Notes: generated from the sequence alone by a model not told the origin. A stretch of 64,000 nt of DNA from Methylomonas sp. EFPC3 (GCF_029643245.1 NZ_CP116398.1:434001-498000); one strand, 5' to 3'; shown: positions 36,901 through 44,640, counted from the first letter of the stretch. Translations and numbers: made by a program.

Positions 36901-38171
36901 TGGCCTTGTTGTTGGCGCGGGCGCCGGACGGGCCCAGCCTGATCGTCGCGCCGACTTCGGTTTGCATGAATTGGGAAAACGAGGCGCGCCGCTTCGCCCC
37001 GACCTTGAGCCCGCAAATCCTGGCCGGCGGCGACCGCCAGGGTGTGATAGAAAGCCTGGGGTCATACGATCTGCTGATTTGCAGTTACGGCTTGCTGCAG
37101 CAGGAAACCGTGGCGGAGATACTGGCCCAGATCCGGTTCCGGACCGTGATTCTGGACGAGGCGCAATGGATCAAAAACATCGCCACCCGCCGCTCGCAAG
37201 GAGCGATGAATTTGCAGGCCGATTTCAAAATGATCATGACCGGCACCCCGTTGGAAAACCATTTGGGCGAATTGTGGAACCTGTTCCGTTTCATCAACCC
37301 TGGCTTGTTGGGCTCGCTGGAACAATTCAACCGCCAATTTGCCGGGCCGATCGAGCGCGATGCCAACCCCGAGGCCCGCTACCGGTTGAAGAAACTGATC
37401 CAGCCTTTCATCCTGCGCCGCACCAAAACCCAAGTGTTGCAGGAATTGCCGCCGCGGACCGAGATACCGGTTTACGTCGAACTCAGTGCGGAAGAAATGG
37501 CGTTTTACGAAGCGCTACGCCGGCAAACGCTGGAAGCCTTGGCCTCTGCCGAGACGCCGGCCGGGCAAAAACAATTGCAGATTCTGGCCGCAATCAGCAA
37601 GCTGCGGCGCAGTTGCTGCAATACCCGCCTGGTCAATTCCGGCGTGGCTTTGCCCAGCAGTAAATTGGCGGCCTTCGGCGATATTGTCGACGAATTGCTG
37701 GAGAACAAGCACAAAGCGCTGGTGTTCAGCCAGTTCGTCGACCATCTGCAATTGATCAAGGAATACGTCGAGCAGCGCGGCATCGCTTACCAATATCTGG
37801 ACGGCAGCACCCCGGCCAAAGAACGCCAGCAACGGGTGGATGCCTTTCAGCGCGGCAACGGTGAATTGTTTTTGATCAGCCTGAAAGCCGGCGGCGTCGG
37901 TTTGAACCTGACCGCCGCCGACTACGTGATCCACATGGACCCGTGGTGGAACCCGGCTGTGGAAGACCAGGCTTCCGACCGCGCCCACCGCATGGGCCAG
38001 CAGCGGCCGGTGACGATCTACCGGATGATTGCCAAGCAGACCATCGAGGAAAAAATCGTCGCCTTGCATAGCCACAAACGCGATTTGGCGGATAGCCTGC
38101 TGGACGGCGCAGACGTCAGCGGCAAAGTCTCGGCGGACGAATTGCTGAGTTTGATGAAAGGGGACGCTTAA
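33951..38171 (+). CDS. SNF2-family DEAD/DEAH-box helicase
   Basis: 1406 residues from ATG 33951; the frame stays open to 33687 but that part overlaps mtkB and the terminator. The C-terminal 430 residues form a SNF2 ATPase: motif I DDMGLGKT (about 973), motif II DEAQ (about 1069), MTGTPLENHLGELW, and motifs V-VI LISLKAGGVGLNLT and DRAHRMGQQRPV (about 1342). These enzymes translocate on duplex DNA and remodel protein-DNA complexes (RapA/HepA type). The first 970 residues look helical, with TPR-like stretches early on, and match nothing that I can name. It stands alone between two terminators, so it is probably monocistronic. Confidence 0.88.
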   Translation: MQSARLVERLKAYQSLTADQQTIMKLLALYYGYSSPTNLAKCLAALGIKEAGKALKSDIVKSRLKPLLKLGLIDENAKSGGSRCCRTLVEVIARQMVDAGEFKRYASAVLAANPPGIGYYRYGSVEDCIRDARLQFYRGDYRKVDECLESGERYLGKLPPANELYLSWFLNPLDSAWFSKNHPQLLVGLAAYAGMHQLLYLYADPKLDELLASLMFADNGEGLGFLNRIGLELQLLRGDWETVATRTCGAADPELQALAAALAFLRGDHAEAVKLYDAALAAQRKLAGQRNAYFYGLAGVFYPLAILKHNDAKQRAKLGTLLNQAIKGDGYWIGVYHDLALFNRFLQGELQLRSQLLAPEPPYKIGDGYRDSGLPETLHTPPLLLPLMSLLVKFWVKADHFQRVDPLTQKLYRHLQDNGYRWPAAELATVFKVIEPPRSKQWDSEFLQGRPALRDLFASRADWEVALDALANLPVADKKTTSAPAVDKPTRLVWLLAYDEQGHRVRIEPREQKLQAKGGWSKGRAVALKRLAQETDQFDYLTEQDLKLCSHIKEYRDSGWYGGTTFFDFDSGMPQALIGHPLLFWADTPDARVEVLKGDAELRVKKLDGGGKIKITLEPQPGYEQKFHVGKETPTRLRVIEFSAEHHKIHGVLGPNGLEAPASAQERVLQALTAISGVLTVHSDIGGSSANAEQVAADSTPRVHLLPLGEGLRVAVLIRPLADGGAYYRPGHGGESVLAELDGRAVQAVRDLALEKRRALDLLQACPVLSMAEQDAAGEYLLEQVEQCLELLLQLQGLNEGVAILEWPEGVKFKLLGQTVGTGLSVQVRRDNDWFSVQGELRVDDNTVVEIRQLLGLLDERQGRFLKLKDGQFFALTEEFRRRLEDLRAYADLSGKKVRLNPLAALTLEDWQDEAGFQADQHWQNQLQRLKDSRDYQPQLPSTFQAELRDYQTAGFRWLARLAHWGVGACLADDMGLGKTVQGLALLLARAPDGPSLIVAPTSVCMNWENEARRFAPTLSPQILAGGDRQGVIESLGSYDLLICSYGLLQQETVAEILAQIRFRTVILDEAQWIKNIATRRSQGAMNLQADFKMIMTGTPLENHLGELWNLFRFINPGLLGSLEQFNRQFAGPIERDANPEARYRLKKLIQPFILRRTKTQVLQELPPRTEIPVYVELSAEEMAFYEALRRQTLEALASAETPAGQKQLQILAAISKLRRSCCNTRLVNSGVALPSSKLAAFGDIVDELLENKHKALVFSQFVDHLQLIKEYVEQRGIAYQYLDGSTPAKERQQRVDAFQRGNGELFLISLKAGGVGLNLTAADYVIHMDPWWNPAVEDQASDRAHRMGQQRPVTIYRMIAKQTIEEKIVALHSHKRDLADSLLDGADVSGKVSADELLSLMKGDA

Positions 38172-38174
38172 CAC

Positions 38175-38200
38175 GAAAATCCGGCCGCAGCCGGATTTTC
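38175..38200. terminator. Bidirectional terminator
   Basis: A perfect 10-bp inverted repeat GAAAATCCGG-CCGCAG-CCGGATTTTC lies between the convergent helicase and 105-residue genes. A/T runs on both arms allow it to work from either side. Confidence 0.75.
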
Positions 38201-38207
38201 CGAGCGC

Positions 38208-38525
38208 TCATGGTTGGCGTAGATTGTGTTTTTTGCGGGCGATGTTGCGGCTGGCCTTGTTTTGCTGGTGATTCAGCCGGGCCCGCTCCGCCGGCGTGAC
38301 AACGCCGTCGGCCTGAGCCGCGTTTTCCTGACGTTCGATCCGCATCTGTTGATGCTCCAGGCGCTTGGCTTCGCGCCGGGTCAACTCGCCGGACTCGATA
38401 CCTTGCTCGATGCGTTGTTCCTGGATTTCCTGGCGGCGGTCGACGCGCGGCATATCGACCTCGGCCCAGGCGGGTTGGCAAAGCGCCATAACGGCCAGCA
38501 GGCCGGCTTTAGTAAAGTTGTTCAT
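38208..38525 (-). CDS. Small exported charged helical protein
   Basis: 105 residues with a clear signal peptide (MNNFTKAGLLAVMALCQPAWA). The mature part is almost all charged helix rich in Gln, Arg and Glu, with ADGVVTPAERARL resembling a degenerate EF-hand loop and a basic C-terminus. Similar small periplasmic proteins are common in gammaproteobacteria, but I cannot assign a function. The upstream region on the minus strand has AGAGGCG before the start. Transcription ends at the shared terminator with the helicase. Confidence 0.7.
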   Translation of the reverse strand: MNNFTKAGLLAVMALCQPAWAEVDMPRVDRRQEIQEQRIEQGIESGELTRREAKRLEHQQMRIERQENAAQADGVVTPAERARLNHQQNKASRNIARKKHNLRQP

Positions 38526-38767
38526 GTTCGCCTCTTCTAAAATAGGTTTGTCCCACCGCCGCTGATGCCGCAGGGTGGCTGTCCGGCGCGTTAGAGATGC
38601 TGCACCGGTATCCGCATTTTAGCCGGATTTATTAACCCCGCCTTAACCCGCCGCCGCTGCCAACCGGCGGCAATTGTAGCCTGCCGAATTAACAGTTTCC
38701 GCTAAGCCGTTGAGTTAAAAAAACAAGTACGAAAGTAGCGAATCACTAGTAAAAAAATCCGCGGTTA
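38526..38767. other. Divergent intergenic region, noncoding
   Basis: Leader of the small exported protein (minus) and upstream part of the nrdJ promoter region (plus). Some GC hairpins (CCGCCGCTG...CGGCGG) are visible. No cobalamin-riboswitch core was recognised. 38815-38929 is the nrdJ 5' leader. Confidence 0.4.
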
Positions 38768-38814
38768 ACACAATATATTGTGCTAGTATTTTTACAAAGC
38801 ACTATATCCAGTAT
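38768..38814 (+). promoter_or_regulatory. Tandem NrdR boxes and promoter of the class II ribonucleotide reductase
   Basis: Box 1 ACACAATATATTGTGC (38768-38783) and box 2 GCACTATATCCAGTAT (38799-38814) match the NrdR palindrome (ACACnATATnTnGTGT type). They start exactly 31 bp apart, three helical turns, which is the known NrdR arrangement. Between them TGCTAGTAT (38781-38789) looks like an extended -10, so bound NrdR would block transcription. Confidence 0.75.
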
Positions 38815-38929
38815 GCATTGAGCGGGCTAATTTATGTCGCACCGCTTGCCGCATCGAACATTCCGGCGTACCGGCCCAGCCGGCAACACCGTTCCGTAAT
38901 CAACTCAAAAATAACAAGGGAAGCTACGA

Positions 38930-41080
38930 ATGACCGCAAAACTTCATGTTGTGACGTCAAACGATACCGATATTCCGCTGCAAAGCGCTTCGCTGGACAT
39001 CTGGGACAGCAAGTACCGTTTGAAGACCAAGGACGGCCGCGCCATCGACGACACCATCGACGATACCTACAAGCGGGTCGCTAAGGCCTTGTCCAGTGTG
39101 GAGAAAACCAAAGCCTTGCAGGAAAAGCATTACAAGGAATTTCTGTGGGCCTTGCGCAAAGGCGTGATTCCGGCCGGCCGTATCGTTTCCAACGCCGGCG
39201 CGCTGGAGCATAAACCGGCCACGTCTACCATCAACTGCACCGTATCCGGCATCATCGAAGACTCGATGGACGACATTTTGCGCAAAGTCCACGAAGCCGG
39301 CCTGACCTTGAAAGCCGGTTGCGGCATCGGCTACGAGTTTTCCACTCTGCGCCCGCGCGACGCTTACGTCTCCGGCGCCGGCGCCTACACCTCCGGCCCG
39401 CTGTCGTTCATGGATATTTACGACAAGATGTGTTTCACCGTGTCGTCGGCCGGCGGCCGTCGCGGCGCGCAAATGGCGACGTTCGACGTGGCCCACCCGG
39501 ACGTGGTCGACTTTATCCGCGCCAAACGTGAAGACGGCCGTTTGCGCCAGTTCAACCTGTCGCTATTGATTACCAGCGAATTCGTCGAAGCGGTCAAAAA
39601 CAACGGTCAGTGGCCGTTGTCGTTCCCGATCACCGAGCGGGAAGCCACCGCCGACCAACTGGACTTGACCGACAGCAGCAAAATCATCTGGCGCGATCTG
39701 CCCAATAAGAAGGGGTATGTGGTCAACGAAGCCGGCCTGGTGGCTTGCCGCATTACCAAAGTGATGCCGGCCCGCCGCCTGTGGGACATCATCATGTCCT
39801 CCACCTACGATTACGCCGAACCGGGTTTCATTCTGATCGACAAGGTCAACGAGATGAACAACAACTGGTTCTGCGAGCACATCCGTGCCACCAATCCCTG
39901 CGGCGAACAGCCGTTGCCGCCTTACGGCTCCTGCCTGCTCGGTTCGATCAACCTGACCCGCTTCGTCCACCAACCGTTCGGCAAGGAAGCTAAATTCGAT
40001 TGGGACGATTACCGCAAGACCATCCGCATCTTTACCCGCATGCTGGACAACGTTGTGGAAATCAACGGCTTGCCGCTGGAAAAACAGCGCGACGAAATCA
40101 CCAGTAAGCGCCGCCACGGCATGGGCTACTTGGGCTTGGGCTCGACCATCACCATGCTCGGCATGAAATACGGCGACGCCGATTCGCTGGCCTTTACCGA
40201 ACAAGTCACCAAGGAACTGGCTTTGGAAGGCTGGCGCACCGGCCTGGAGCTGGCCAAGGAAAAAGGCCCGGCGCCGATCATGGAACAGATGTTCGAAGTC
40301 ACCGGCGAAATGCTGCACAAACGTCCGGAAATGAAAGCCGACGGCTACAAACTCGGCGACCAGGTGCCGGGCCGGGTTTTGCACGCCAAGTACAGCCGTT
40401 ACATGCAGAAAGTCGCCCAGGAAGAGCCGGAATTGGTAGCGGAACTGGCCGAAGTCGGCTGTCGCTTTACCCACCACAGCTCGATCGCCCCGACCGGCAC
40501 CATTTCCTTGTCCTTGGCCAACAACGCCAGCAACGGCATCGAGCCCAGCTTTGCCCACCACTATTCGCGCAACGTGATCCGCGAGGGTAAAAAATCCAAG
40601 GAAAAAATCGACGTATTTTCCTTTGAACTGCTGGCCTACCGCCATCTGGTCAATCCGGACGCGATGCCGTACAGCGACGATCCCAAACAAAAATTGCCGG
40701 ACTATTTCATCGCCGCCGACGACATTTCACCCAAACAGCACGTCGACATCCAGGCCGCCGCCCAACGCTGGATCGACTCGTCGATCTCGAAAACCGCCAA
40801 CGTGCCGACCGATTACCCGTACGAAGACTTCAAGTCGATCTACGAATACGCCTACGAGCAAGGCCTGAAAGGCTGCACCACCTTCCGCTTCAATCCGGAA
40901 GTGTTCCAGGGTGTATTGGTCAAGGAATCGGATCTGGAAAACACCACCTACCAATTTACGCTGGAAGACGGCCACGTGGTTGAATTCAAAGGCAACGACG
41001 AAGTGGAATACGACGGCGAAATTCACACCGCGGCCAATTTGTTCGACGCGTTGAAGGAAGGGTATTACGGGAAGTTTTGA
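38930..41080 (+). CDS. nrdJ: B12-dependent (class II) ribonucleotide reductase, catalytic subunit
   Basis: 716-residue adenosylcobalamin-dependent reductase that makes deoxyribonucleotides with or without oxygen. Visible marks: TINCTVSG with one reductive Cys (about 103), LKAGCGIGYEFS, the active-site NPCGEQPLPPYGSC (about Asn322/Cys324), and SIAPTGTISL. Its length fits the NrdJa half of split enzymes (about 730 residues), and the matching NrdJb half lies at 41684-42367. Two NrdR boxes precede it. AGGGAAG is the ribosome site. Five small genes follow on the same strand with short gaps, suggesting one transcript. Confidence 0.93.
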   Translation: MTAKLHVVTSNDTDIPLQSASLDIWDSKYRLKTKDGRAIDDTIDDTYKRVAKALSSVEKTKALQEKHYKEFLWALRKGVIPAGRIVSNAGALEHKPATSTINCTVSGIIEDSMDDILRKVHEAGLTLKAGCGIGYEFSTLRPRDAYVSGAGAYTSGPLSFMDIYDKMCFTVSSAGGRRGAQMATFDVAHPDVVDFIRAKREDGRLRQFNLSLLITSEFVEAVKNNGQWPLSFPITEREATADQLDLTDSSKIIWRDLPNKKGYVVNEAGLVACRITKVMPARRLWDIIMSSTYDYAEPGFILIDKVNEMNNNWFCEHIRATNPCGEQPLPPYGSCLLGSINLTRFVHQPFGKEAKFDWDDYRKTIRIFTRMLDNVVEINGLPLEKQRDEITSKRRHGMGYLGLGSTITMLGMKYGDADSLAFTEQVTKELALEGWRTGLELAKEKGPAPIMEQMFEVTGEMLHKRPEMKADGYKLGDQVPGRVLHAKYSRYMQKVAQEEPELVAELAEVGCRFTHHSSIAPTGTISLSLANNASNGIEPSFAHHYSRNVIREGKKSKEKIDVFSFELLAYRHLVNPDAMPYSDDPKQKLPDYFIAADDISPKQHVDIQAAAQRWIDSSISKTANVPTDYPYEDFKSIYEYAYEQGLKGCTTFRFNPEVFQGVLVKESDLENTTYQFTLEDGHVVEFKGNDEVEYDGEIHTAANLFDALKEGYYGKF

Positions 41081-41100
41081 TTCGTCTTGGGAGATTTGCC

Positions 41101-41370
41101 ATGCCAGCGATTTCAATGTTTTACGGCATCATCGTCTATATGTATTTTCTGGATAACAAGCAGCACAAACTGCCGCATATCCATGCCAAATACCAAGATT
41201 ACGAAGTCGTAGTCGCGATTCCCGAAGGCGAAGTTCTGGAAGGCGAGATACCCAAAGCCCAAATGAAATTGCTGCAAGCTTGGATCGAGCTGCATAAGGA
41301 CGAACTGATTGCCGACTGGCAACTGGCTGTTACCGGCGAGCAACCCTACAAAATCGAACCGTTGAGGTAA
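41101..41370 (+). CDS. DUF4160 protein
   Basis: 89 residues from ATG 41101, with GGGAG upstream. It matches the DUF4160 pattern: MFYGIIVYMY near the start, LPHIHAKYQDYE, then a polar helix ending QPYKIEPL. DUF4160 and DUF2442 genes are commonly found as neighbours, as here, and are suspected toxin-antitoxin-like or phage-defence-linked pairs with no settled biochemistry. It begins 20 bp after nrdJ and sits between the two halves of the split reductase, which is unusual. Confidence 0.75.
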   Translation: MPAISMFYGIIVYMYFLDNKQHKLPHIHAKYQDYEVVVAIPEGEVLEGEIPKAQMKLLQAWIELHKDELIADWQLAVTGEQPYKIEPLR

Positions 41371-41373
41371 GCC

Positions 41374-41622
41374 ATGAATCCGAGAGTCAAATCGGTACAA
41401 GCCAGCGACGACTACTCGTTAATGTTGGAGTTCACCGACGGTAGTCAAGGCGTTTACGACTGCAAACCCTTGTTGGATTTCGGCGTATTCAAGGAATTGA
41501 GCGACAGGCAGTATTTCAAACGCGCCGCCGTGGTCGACGGCACGGTGGTCTGGCCACACGAGCAGGATATTTGCCCGGATACGCTCTACCTCGATTCGGT
41601 AAAACTGGCAAACGCCTCCTGA
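41374..41622 (+). CDS. DUF2442 protein
   Basis: 82 residues matching DUF2442: LMLEFTDGSQGVYDCKPLL, then VVDGTVVWPHEQDICPDTLY. It begins 3 bp after the DUF4160 gene, with its ribosome site (GAGGTAAG) overlapping that gene's stop, so the two are translationally linked. In such pairs DUF2442 is often treated as the partner or antitoxin-like member. No catalytic residues are evident. The nrdJb gene follows 61 bp later. Confidence 0.78.
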   Translation: MNPRVKSVQASDDYSLMLEFTDGSQGVYDCKPLLDFGVFKELSDRQYFKRAAVVDGTVVWPHEQDICPDTLYLDSVKLANAS

Positions 41623-41683
41623 TTTTTAAGAACATACACGGCTCGTTACATCGGCGAGTCGATAACCTTTTTAGGTAAACGAC

Positions 41684-42367
41684 ATGACCCTACACAAAAT
41701 CAACAAAAAAATCGTCGGCTACAAAGTGCTGAGCAAAGACAGCGCGGAAGCGGTGCAACAAGCTGAAGCGGAAAAACCCTCGTTGGAGTCGATGCACGAA
41801 AACGTCGAACGGCCGGAAATGCTGCTCGGCTCGACATACAAAATCAAAACCCCGCAGTCCGAACACGCCTTGTACATCACCATCAATGACATGCTGCTCA
41901 ACGAAGGTACAGCGCACGAAGAGCGCCGGCCTTACGAAATCTTCATCAACTCCAAAAACATGGAGCATTTCCAGTGGGTACTGGCCTTGACCCGGGTGAT
42001 CTCGGCGGTGTTTCGTAAAGGCGGCGATGCCACCTTTTTGGTGGAAGAAATGAAAGCGGTGTTCGACCCGCGCGGTGGCTACTTCAAAAAAGGCGGCGTG
42101 TTCATGCCGTCCTTGGTCGCCGAAATCGGCTCCGCGATCGAGTCGCACATGAAACACATCGGCATGATCAAGCCGGAAAAAATGACCGACCACCAAAAAC
42201 AGTTCCTGGCCGAAAAACGCCGCGAATTCGAAGCCGCGCATGGTGAATCGGATGCCCAGGCGTTTCCGGAAAAGGCGGTGTTGTGCGTGAAGTGTTCGAC
42301 TAAGGCGATGGTGTTGATGGATGGGTGTATGACTTGTTTGAATTGTGGGGAGTCGAAGTGTGGTTAA
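41684..42367 (+). CDS. nrdJb: Class II ribonucleotide reductase small part (NrdJb, TSCPD domain)
   Basis: 227 residues, close to the about 229-residue NrdJb of Pseudomonas-type split enzymes. The TSCPD-type domain is seen in LYITINDMLLNEGTAHEERR and FRKGGDATFLVEEMKAVFDP. The C-terminus has two Cys pairs, VLCVKCSTKA and CMTCLNCGESKCG, which resemble the shuttle cysteines that reduce the active site. It supplies the C-terminal half missing from the 716-residue NrdJ. In known split systems the two halves are almost adjacent; here 603 bp with two unrelated genes separate them. Confidence 0.85.
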   Translation: MTLHKINKKIVGYKVLSKDSAEAVQQAEAEKPSLESMHENVERPEMLLGSTYKIKTPQSEHALYITINDMLLNEGTAHEERRPYEIFINSKNMEHFQWVLALTRVISAVFRKGGDATFLVEEMKAVFDPRGGYFKKGGVFMPSLVAEIGSAIESHMKHIGMIKPEKMTDHQKQFLAEKRREFEAAHGESDAQAFPEKAVLCVKCSTKAMVLMDGCMTCLNCGESKCG

Positions 42368-42389
42368 TAATTTCGCCTGATGTTATTCA

Positions 42390-42662
42390 ATGGATTTGAT
42401 ATATCGTAAACATGCGATCATTCGCATGTTCGAACGCAGTATCCGTGATGAGGATATTCGTTCGGTATTATCGTCAGGCGAAATAATTTCGGATTATCCA
42501 AACGATACTCCGTACCCCAGTCGTTTGATTTTGGGTTGGATCGACGGAAACCCAATTCACGTTTTATCTGCGCAATCGGAAAACGGTCAGACGATTATCA
42601 TCACGGCTTATCGCCCTGATCCAAAACTGTGGGAATGCGATTTTAAGAGGAAAAAGTCATGA
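42390..42662 (+). CDS. DUF4258 protein (putative toxin of a TA pair)
   Basis: 90 residues matching DUF4258: KHAIIRMFERSI, VLSSGEIISDYPNDTPYPSR, GNPIHVLSAQSE, IIITAYRPDPKLWE. The fold is related to RelE/MqsR-like RNases, and DUF4258 genes are usually followed by a YgiT zinc-finger gene, as here with a 4-bp ATGA overlap. It is probably a type II toxin acting on RNA; activity is inferred, not seen. It lies 22 bp after nrdJb. Confidence 0.8.
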   Translation: MDLIYRKHAIIRMFERSIRDEDIRSVLSSGEIISDYPNDTPYPSRLILGWIDGNPIHVLSAQSENGQTIIITAYRPDPKLWECDFKRKKS

Positions 42663-42886
42663 AATGTCCAATTTGCAAACATGGCGAAACGATTAACGGT
42701 ACTGCAAGCATGACGTTGGAAAGAGGCGGAGCGACTTTGATTTTTAAAAACGTTCCGGCGCAGATTTGTAATAACTGCGGGGAAGAGTTTTTCAACGAAA
42801 ACATTACCGCCTCAATTCTCGAGCAGGCTGAATCCGCTGTTAATGCCGGCGTTGAACTCGATATTAGGCAATATCGGGCTGCCTGA
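42659..42886 (+). CDS. YgiT-type zinc-finger antitoxin-like protein
   Basis: 75 residues of the YgiT/MqsA N-terminal family: two zinc-binding pairs, CPICKHG at the start and ICNNCGEEFFNE, with the conserved GGATLIFKNVPA between them. The C-terminal helix-turn-helix of full MqsA is absent, so it would bind the toxin but perhaps not DNA by itself. Its start overlaps the DUF4258 stop (ATGA). It is the last gene of the nrdJ transcription unit. Confidence 0.82.
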   Translation: MKCPICKHGETINGTASMTLERGGATLIFKNVPAQICNNCGEEFFNENITASILEQAESAVNAGVELDIRQYRAA

Positions 42887-43185
42887 CTGCGATTTCGGTT
42901 GGATTGGTAAGCTGGATGCCGATAGGCGAACCGCCTTAAGTGTTTGTCAAAAAGTTTTATAAGAATTTACAAAAAGTCATAGTAAAGATATGAGAATTGG
43001 GAGCACCGAGCCGAGTGAACACTCTCTCGACGCGAAGCAATCCCCGGTGTGGAGGCATTCACATCGTAAGGTGGCAAAGAAACTTGATGGATCACTCCAC
43101 CAAAAATTTCGTAACCACCAAAGGAAGGCCGCGTATTAACGCAGTTTTCCAAGGCCTTGGAATCTGCTCTTTATGGGAAACTCCT
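42887..43185 (+). other. Structured leader region, possible RNA
   Basis: No ordinary gene. A TTTACA-17-TATGAG promoter-like pair lies at about 42970-42998. Downstream are hairpin-forming segments (GGTGG...CCACC around 43070-43100, AAGGCC...GGCCTT around 43122-43160) before a 31-codon frame and a strong terminator. The pattern resembles small regulatory or type I toxin transcripts. Confidence 0.35.
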
Positions 43186-43281
43186 ATGAAGAAGATTTCA
43201 TTAAAAATCACCATTGATGTGGCTAAAGTTTTGGTAATTCTAAAAGAGATTGCTGAAATGATAATTGCATTGATGGTCTAA
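43186..43281 (+). CDS. Possible 31-residue hydrophobic peptide
   Basis: MKKISLKITIDVAKVLVILK and then EIAEMIIALMV: a Lys-rich start and a single hydrophobic, helix-prone stretch, ending 4 bp before a strong hairpin terminator. The ribosome site is weak (GGGA). The frame can also be read from 43084 or 42997, giving a longer N-terminus. Size and character match type I toxin peptides or small membrane regulators, but nothing here proves that it is translated. Confidence 0.4.
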   Translation: MKKISLKITIDVAKVLVILKEIAEMIIALMV

Positions 43282-43285
43282 AAAT

Positions 43286-43309
43286 CCTGGGCTACAAATG
43301 TAGCCCAGG
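43286..43309 (+). terminator. Strong hairpin terminator
   Basis: A perfect 10-bp stem CCTGGGCTAC-AAAT-GTAGCCCAGG is followed by an AT-rich tail (TATTATTTA). Confidence 0.7.
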
Positions 43310-43331
43310 TATTATTTACATTGATCAAGTC

Positions 43332-43366
43332 GGGTAGGGTGGGTACGGTTTTTGTGCCCACGCGGA
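43332..43366. repeat. GTAGGGTGGGCAC-type dispersed repeat, copy 1
   Basis: GTAGGGTGGGTACGG, TTTTT, then GTGCCCACGCGGA. A near-identical copy lies at 43808-43840. The GTGGGCAC/GTGCCCAC arms form a hairpin. Confidence 0.75.
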
Positions 43367-43386
43367 TTTGTCGGTTTGGATCAACA

Positions 43387-43804
43387 ATGATTCGCTACCG
43401 CGAGGCTTAATTTAACGCCGGTTCGCGGACCGGCAACCGCGATACTTTCTTTTGTTTGGCCAAAAGAAAGTATCCAAAGAAAAGGCCACCCCGATGCCGC
43501 TTTGATCCTCCGCGCCGAAGGGTTTGAGCGGGGTTTTCGGAAGGGCTGTCCTAGCCCTCCGAAAACGCGCAGCATCCCTGCCGCGCCCCTGCCGGGCTGT
43601 TCCGCCCAAACCCTCCGGTGCTCGGCGCGGCATAGGGGATTGGGTATGCGCTTCGCGCGAAAAGGTGTGGCCGCGTTGCGGCCCTTTTTGACTGGTTTTG
43701 CCACAGGGCATTGACTGGTAACCAAGCTCCGGCTTGGTTACCTGATCTTGGAAGCTCTTGCTTCTCGATTAAATTAACGAAAGCTGGAGCTTTCAAGCTA
43801 AAGT
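43387..43804. repeat. Composite repeat, copy 1 (blocks A1 and B1)
   Basis: Block A1 (43387-43449, 63 bp) and block B1 (43713-43804, 92 bp) recur at 44641-44703 and 44724-44815 with the same lengths and order. Here 263 bp separate A and B, including a 14-bp perfect hairpin GATACTTTCTTTTG/CAAAAGAAAGTATC (43441-43474) and GC-rich palindromes. The copies bracket the lipoprotein gene 43922-44569. Confidence 0.85.
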
Positions 43805-43807
43805 CGC

Positions 43808-43840
43808 GTAGGGTGGGCACGGTTTTTGTGCCCACGCGGA
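43808..43840. repeat. GTAGGGTGGGCAC-type dispersed repeat, copy 2
   Basis: Second copy of the hairpin repeat at 43332-43366, here with a perfect GTGGGCAC/GTGCCCAC palindrome around a T-rich loop. Confidence 0.75.
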
Positions 43841-43921
43841 ATTTAAAACCTGTTGAATTCACTGCTGTTTTTCTATAACGTCTGTTTTGAAACCTTGGAT
43901 TTATAAACTAGAGGGATGTCC

Positions 43922-44569
43922 ATGAGCCAGTTACAATCAATACTCTTGTCTTTGCGTGGAATTATCATTTTTGCGTCGCTGATTTTCTCAGGTTGCGCGT
44001 CTTTTCCAGATCATAAAATTGCCAAAGTCGAAGATATCTCGATTTCTCAAGAGTATGTGGCAAATAAGCCAAGTGTTTATATCCCAATTACATTCCTGAC
44101 TAATTTATCATCCGGTGATGAAAAAGGATATGTTGAATCCGCAGCGCCATTGCCGACTCTAAAAAGATTAATTGAAAAATTGGCAAATGACTTGTCGTTA
44201 TTCAAAGATTATTCGTTTGAAACCTTTCAAGCTCAAAATATGGATTTTGTTTTGAAGATTGAAATGCTAAATCACGGGAGCGCAGGCAAAGCAGCTGGTG
44301 CGGGCTTGATCACCGGTCTTACCCTTTTTGTAATACCGAGTGTTGCCACGGATAACTATACCTTGACTGGCAAGGTTTATGACAAAAGTGGCAAACTTCT
44401 AAAAACCTATTCTTACGAAGATAGCCTGTCAACTTGGATTGGGTTGTGGTTGCTTCCTGTAGCGGGGAATACGCCGAGCGACGCGGCAGACGAAACGTTT
44501 AGCAATATGTTCAAAGCTCTATTTAGAGACATATTGAACGACAAAATTTTAGAGAAAAAGCCCTCGTAG
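43922..44569 (+). CDS. AT-rich lipoprotein of unknown function
   Basis: 215 residues from ATG 43922 (GAGGG upstream; an ATG at 43916 is in frame). The signal peptide ends in a lipobox IFSGCAS. The body ends with a Gly-rich segment GKAAGAGLITGLTLFVIPSV followed by NYTLTGKVYDKSGKLLKTYS and WIGLWLLPVAG, the same order as in the lipoprotein at 51351-51977 (LSGLTLTLIPYTVT, YDIQYTLADVKTGKKYSGS), so the two are likely distant paralogues. It is AT-rich relative to its surroundings and sits between two copies of a composite repeat, which suggests insertion as a cassette. Confidence 0.65.
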   Translation: MSQLQSILLSLRGIIIFASLIFSGCASFPDHKIAKVEDISISQEYVANKPSVYIPITFLTNLSSGDEKGYVESAAPLPTLKRLIEKLANDLSLFKDYSFETFQAQNMDFVLKIEMLNHGSAGKAAGAGLITGLTLFVIPSVATDNYTLTGKVYDKSGKLLKTYSYEDSLSTWIGLWLLPVAGNTPSDAADETFSNMFKALFRDILNDKILEKKPS

Positions 44570-44640
44570 AAACCGATTTGTTTTAGCGTAATCAGACGTA
44601 TGATTTTATTGAAATGAAGAATTTCTGATTCGCATAAATG

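Noticed and set aside
38526..38929. Cobalamin riboswitch before the B12-dependent reductase
   Set aside because: No B12-box-like core or pseudoknot pattern was seen; the region is explained better by NrdR boxes and a promoter.
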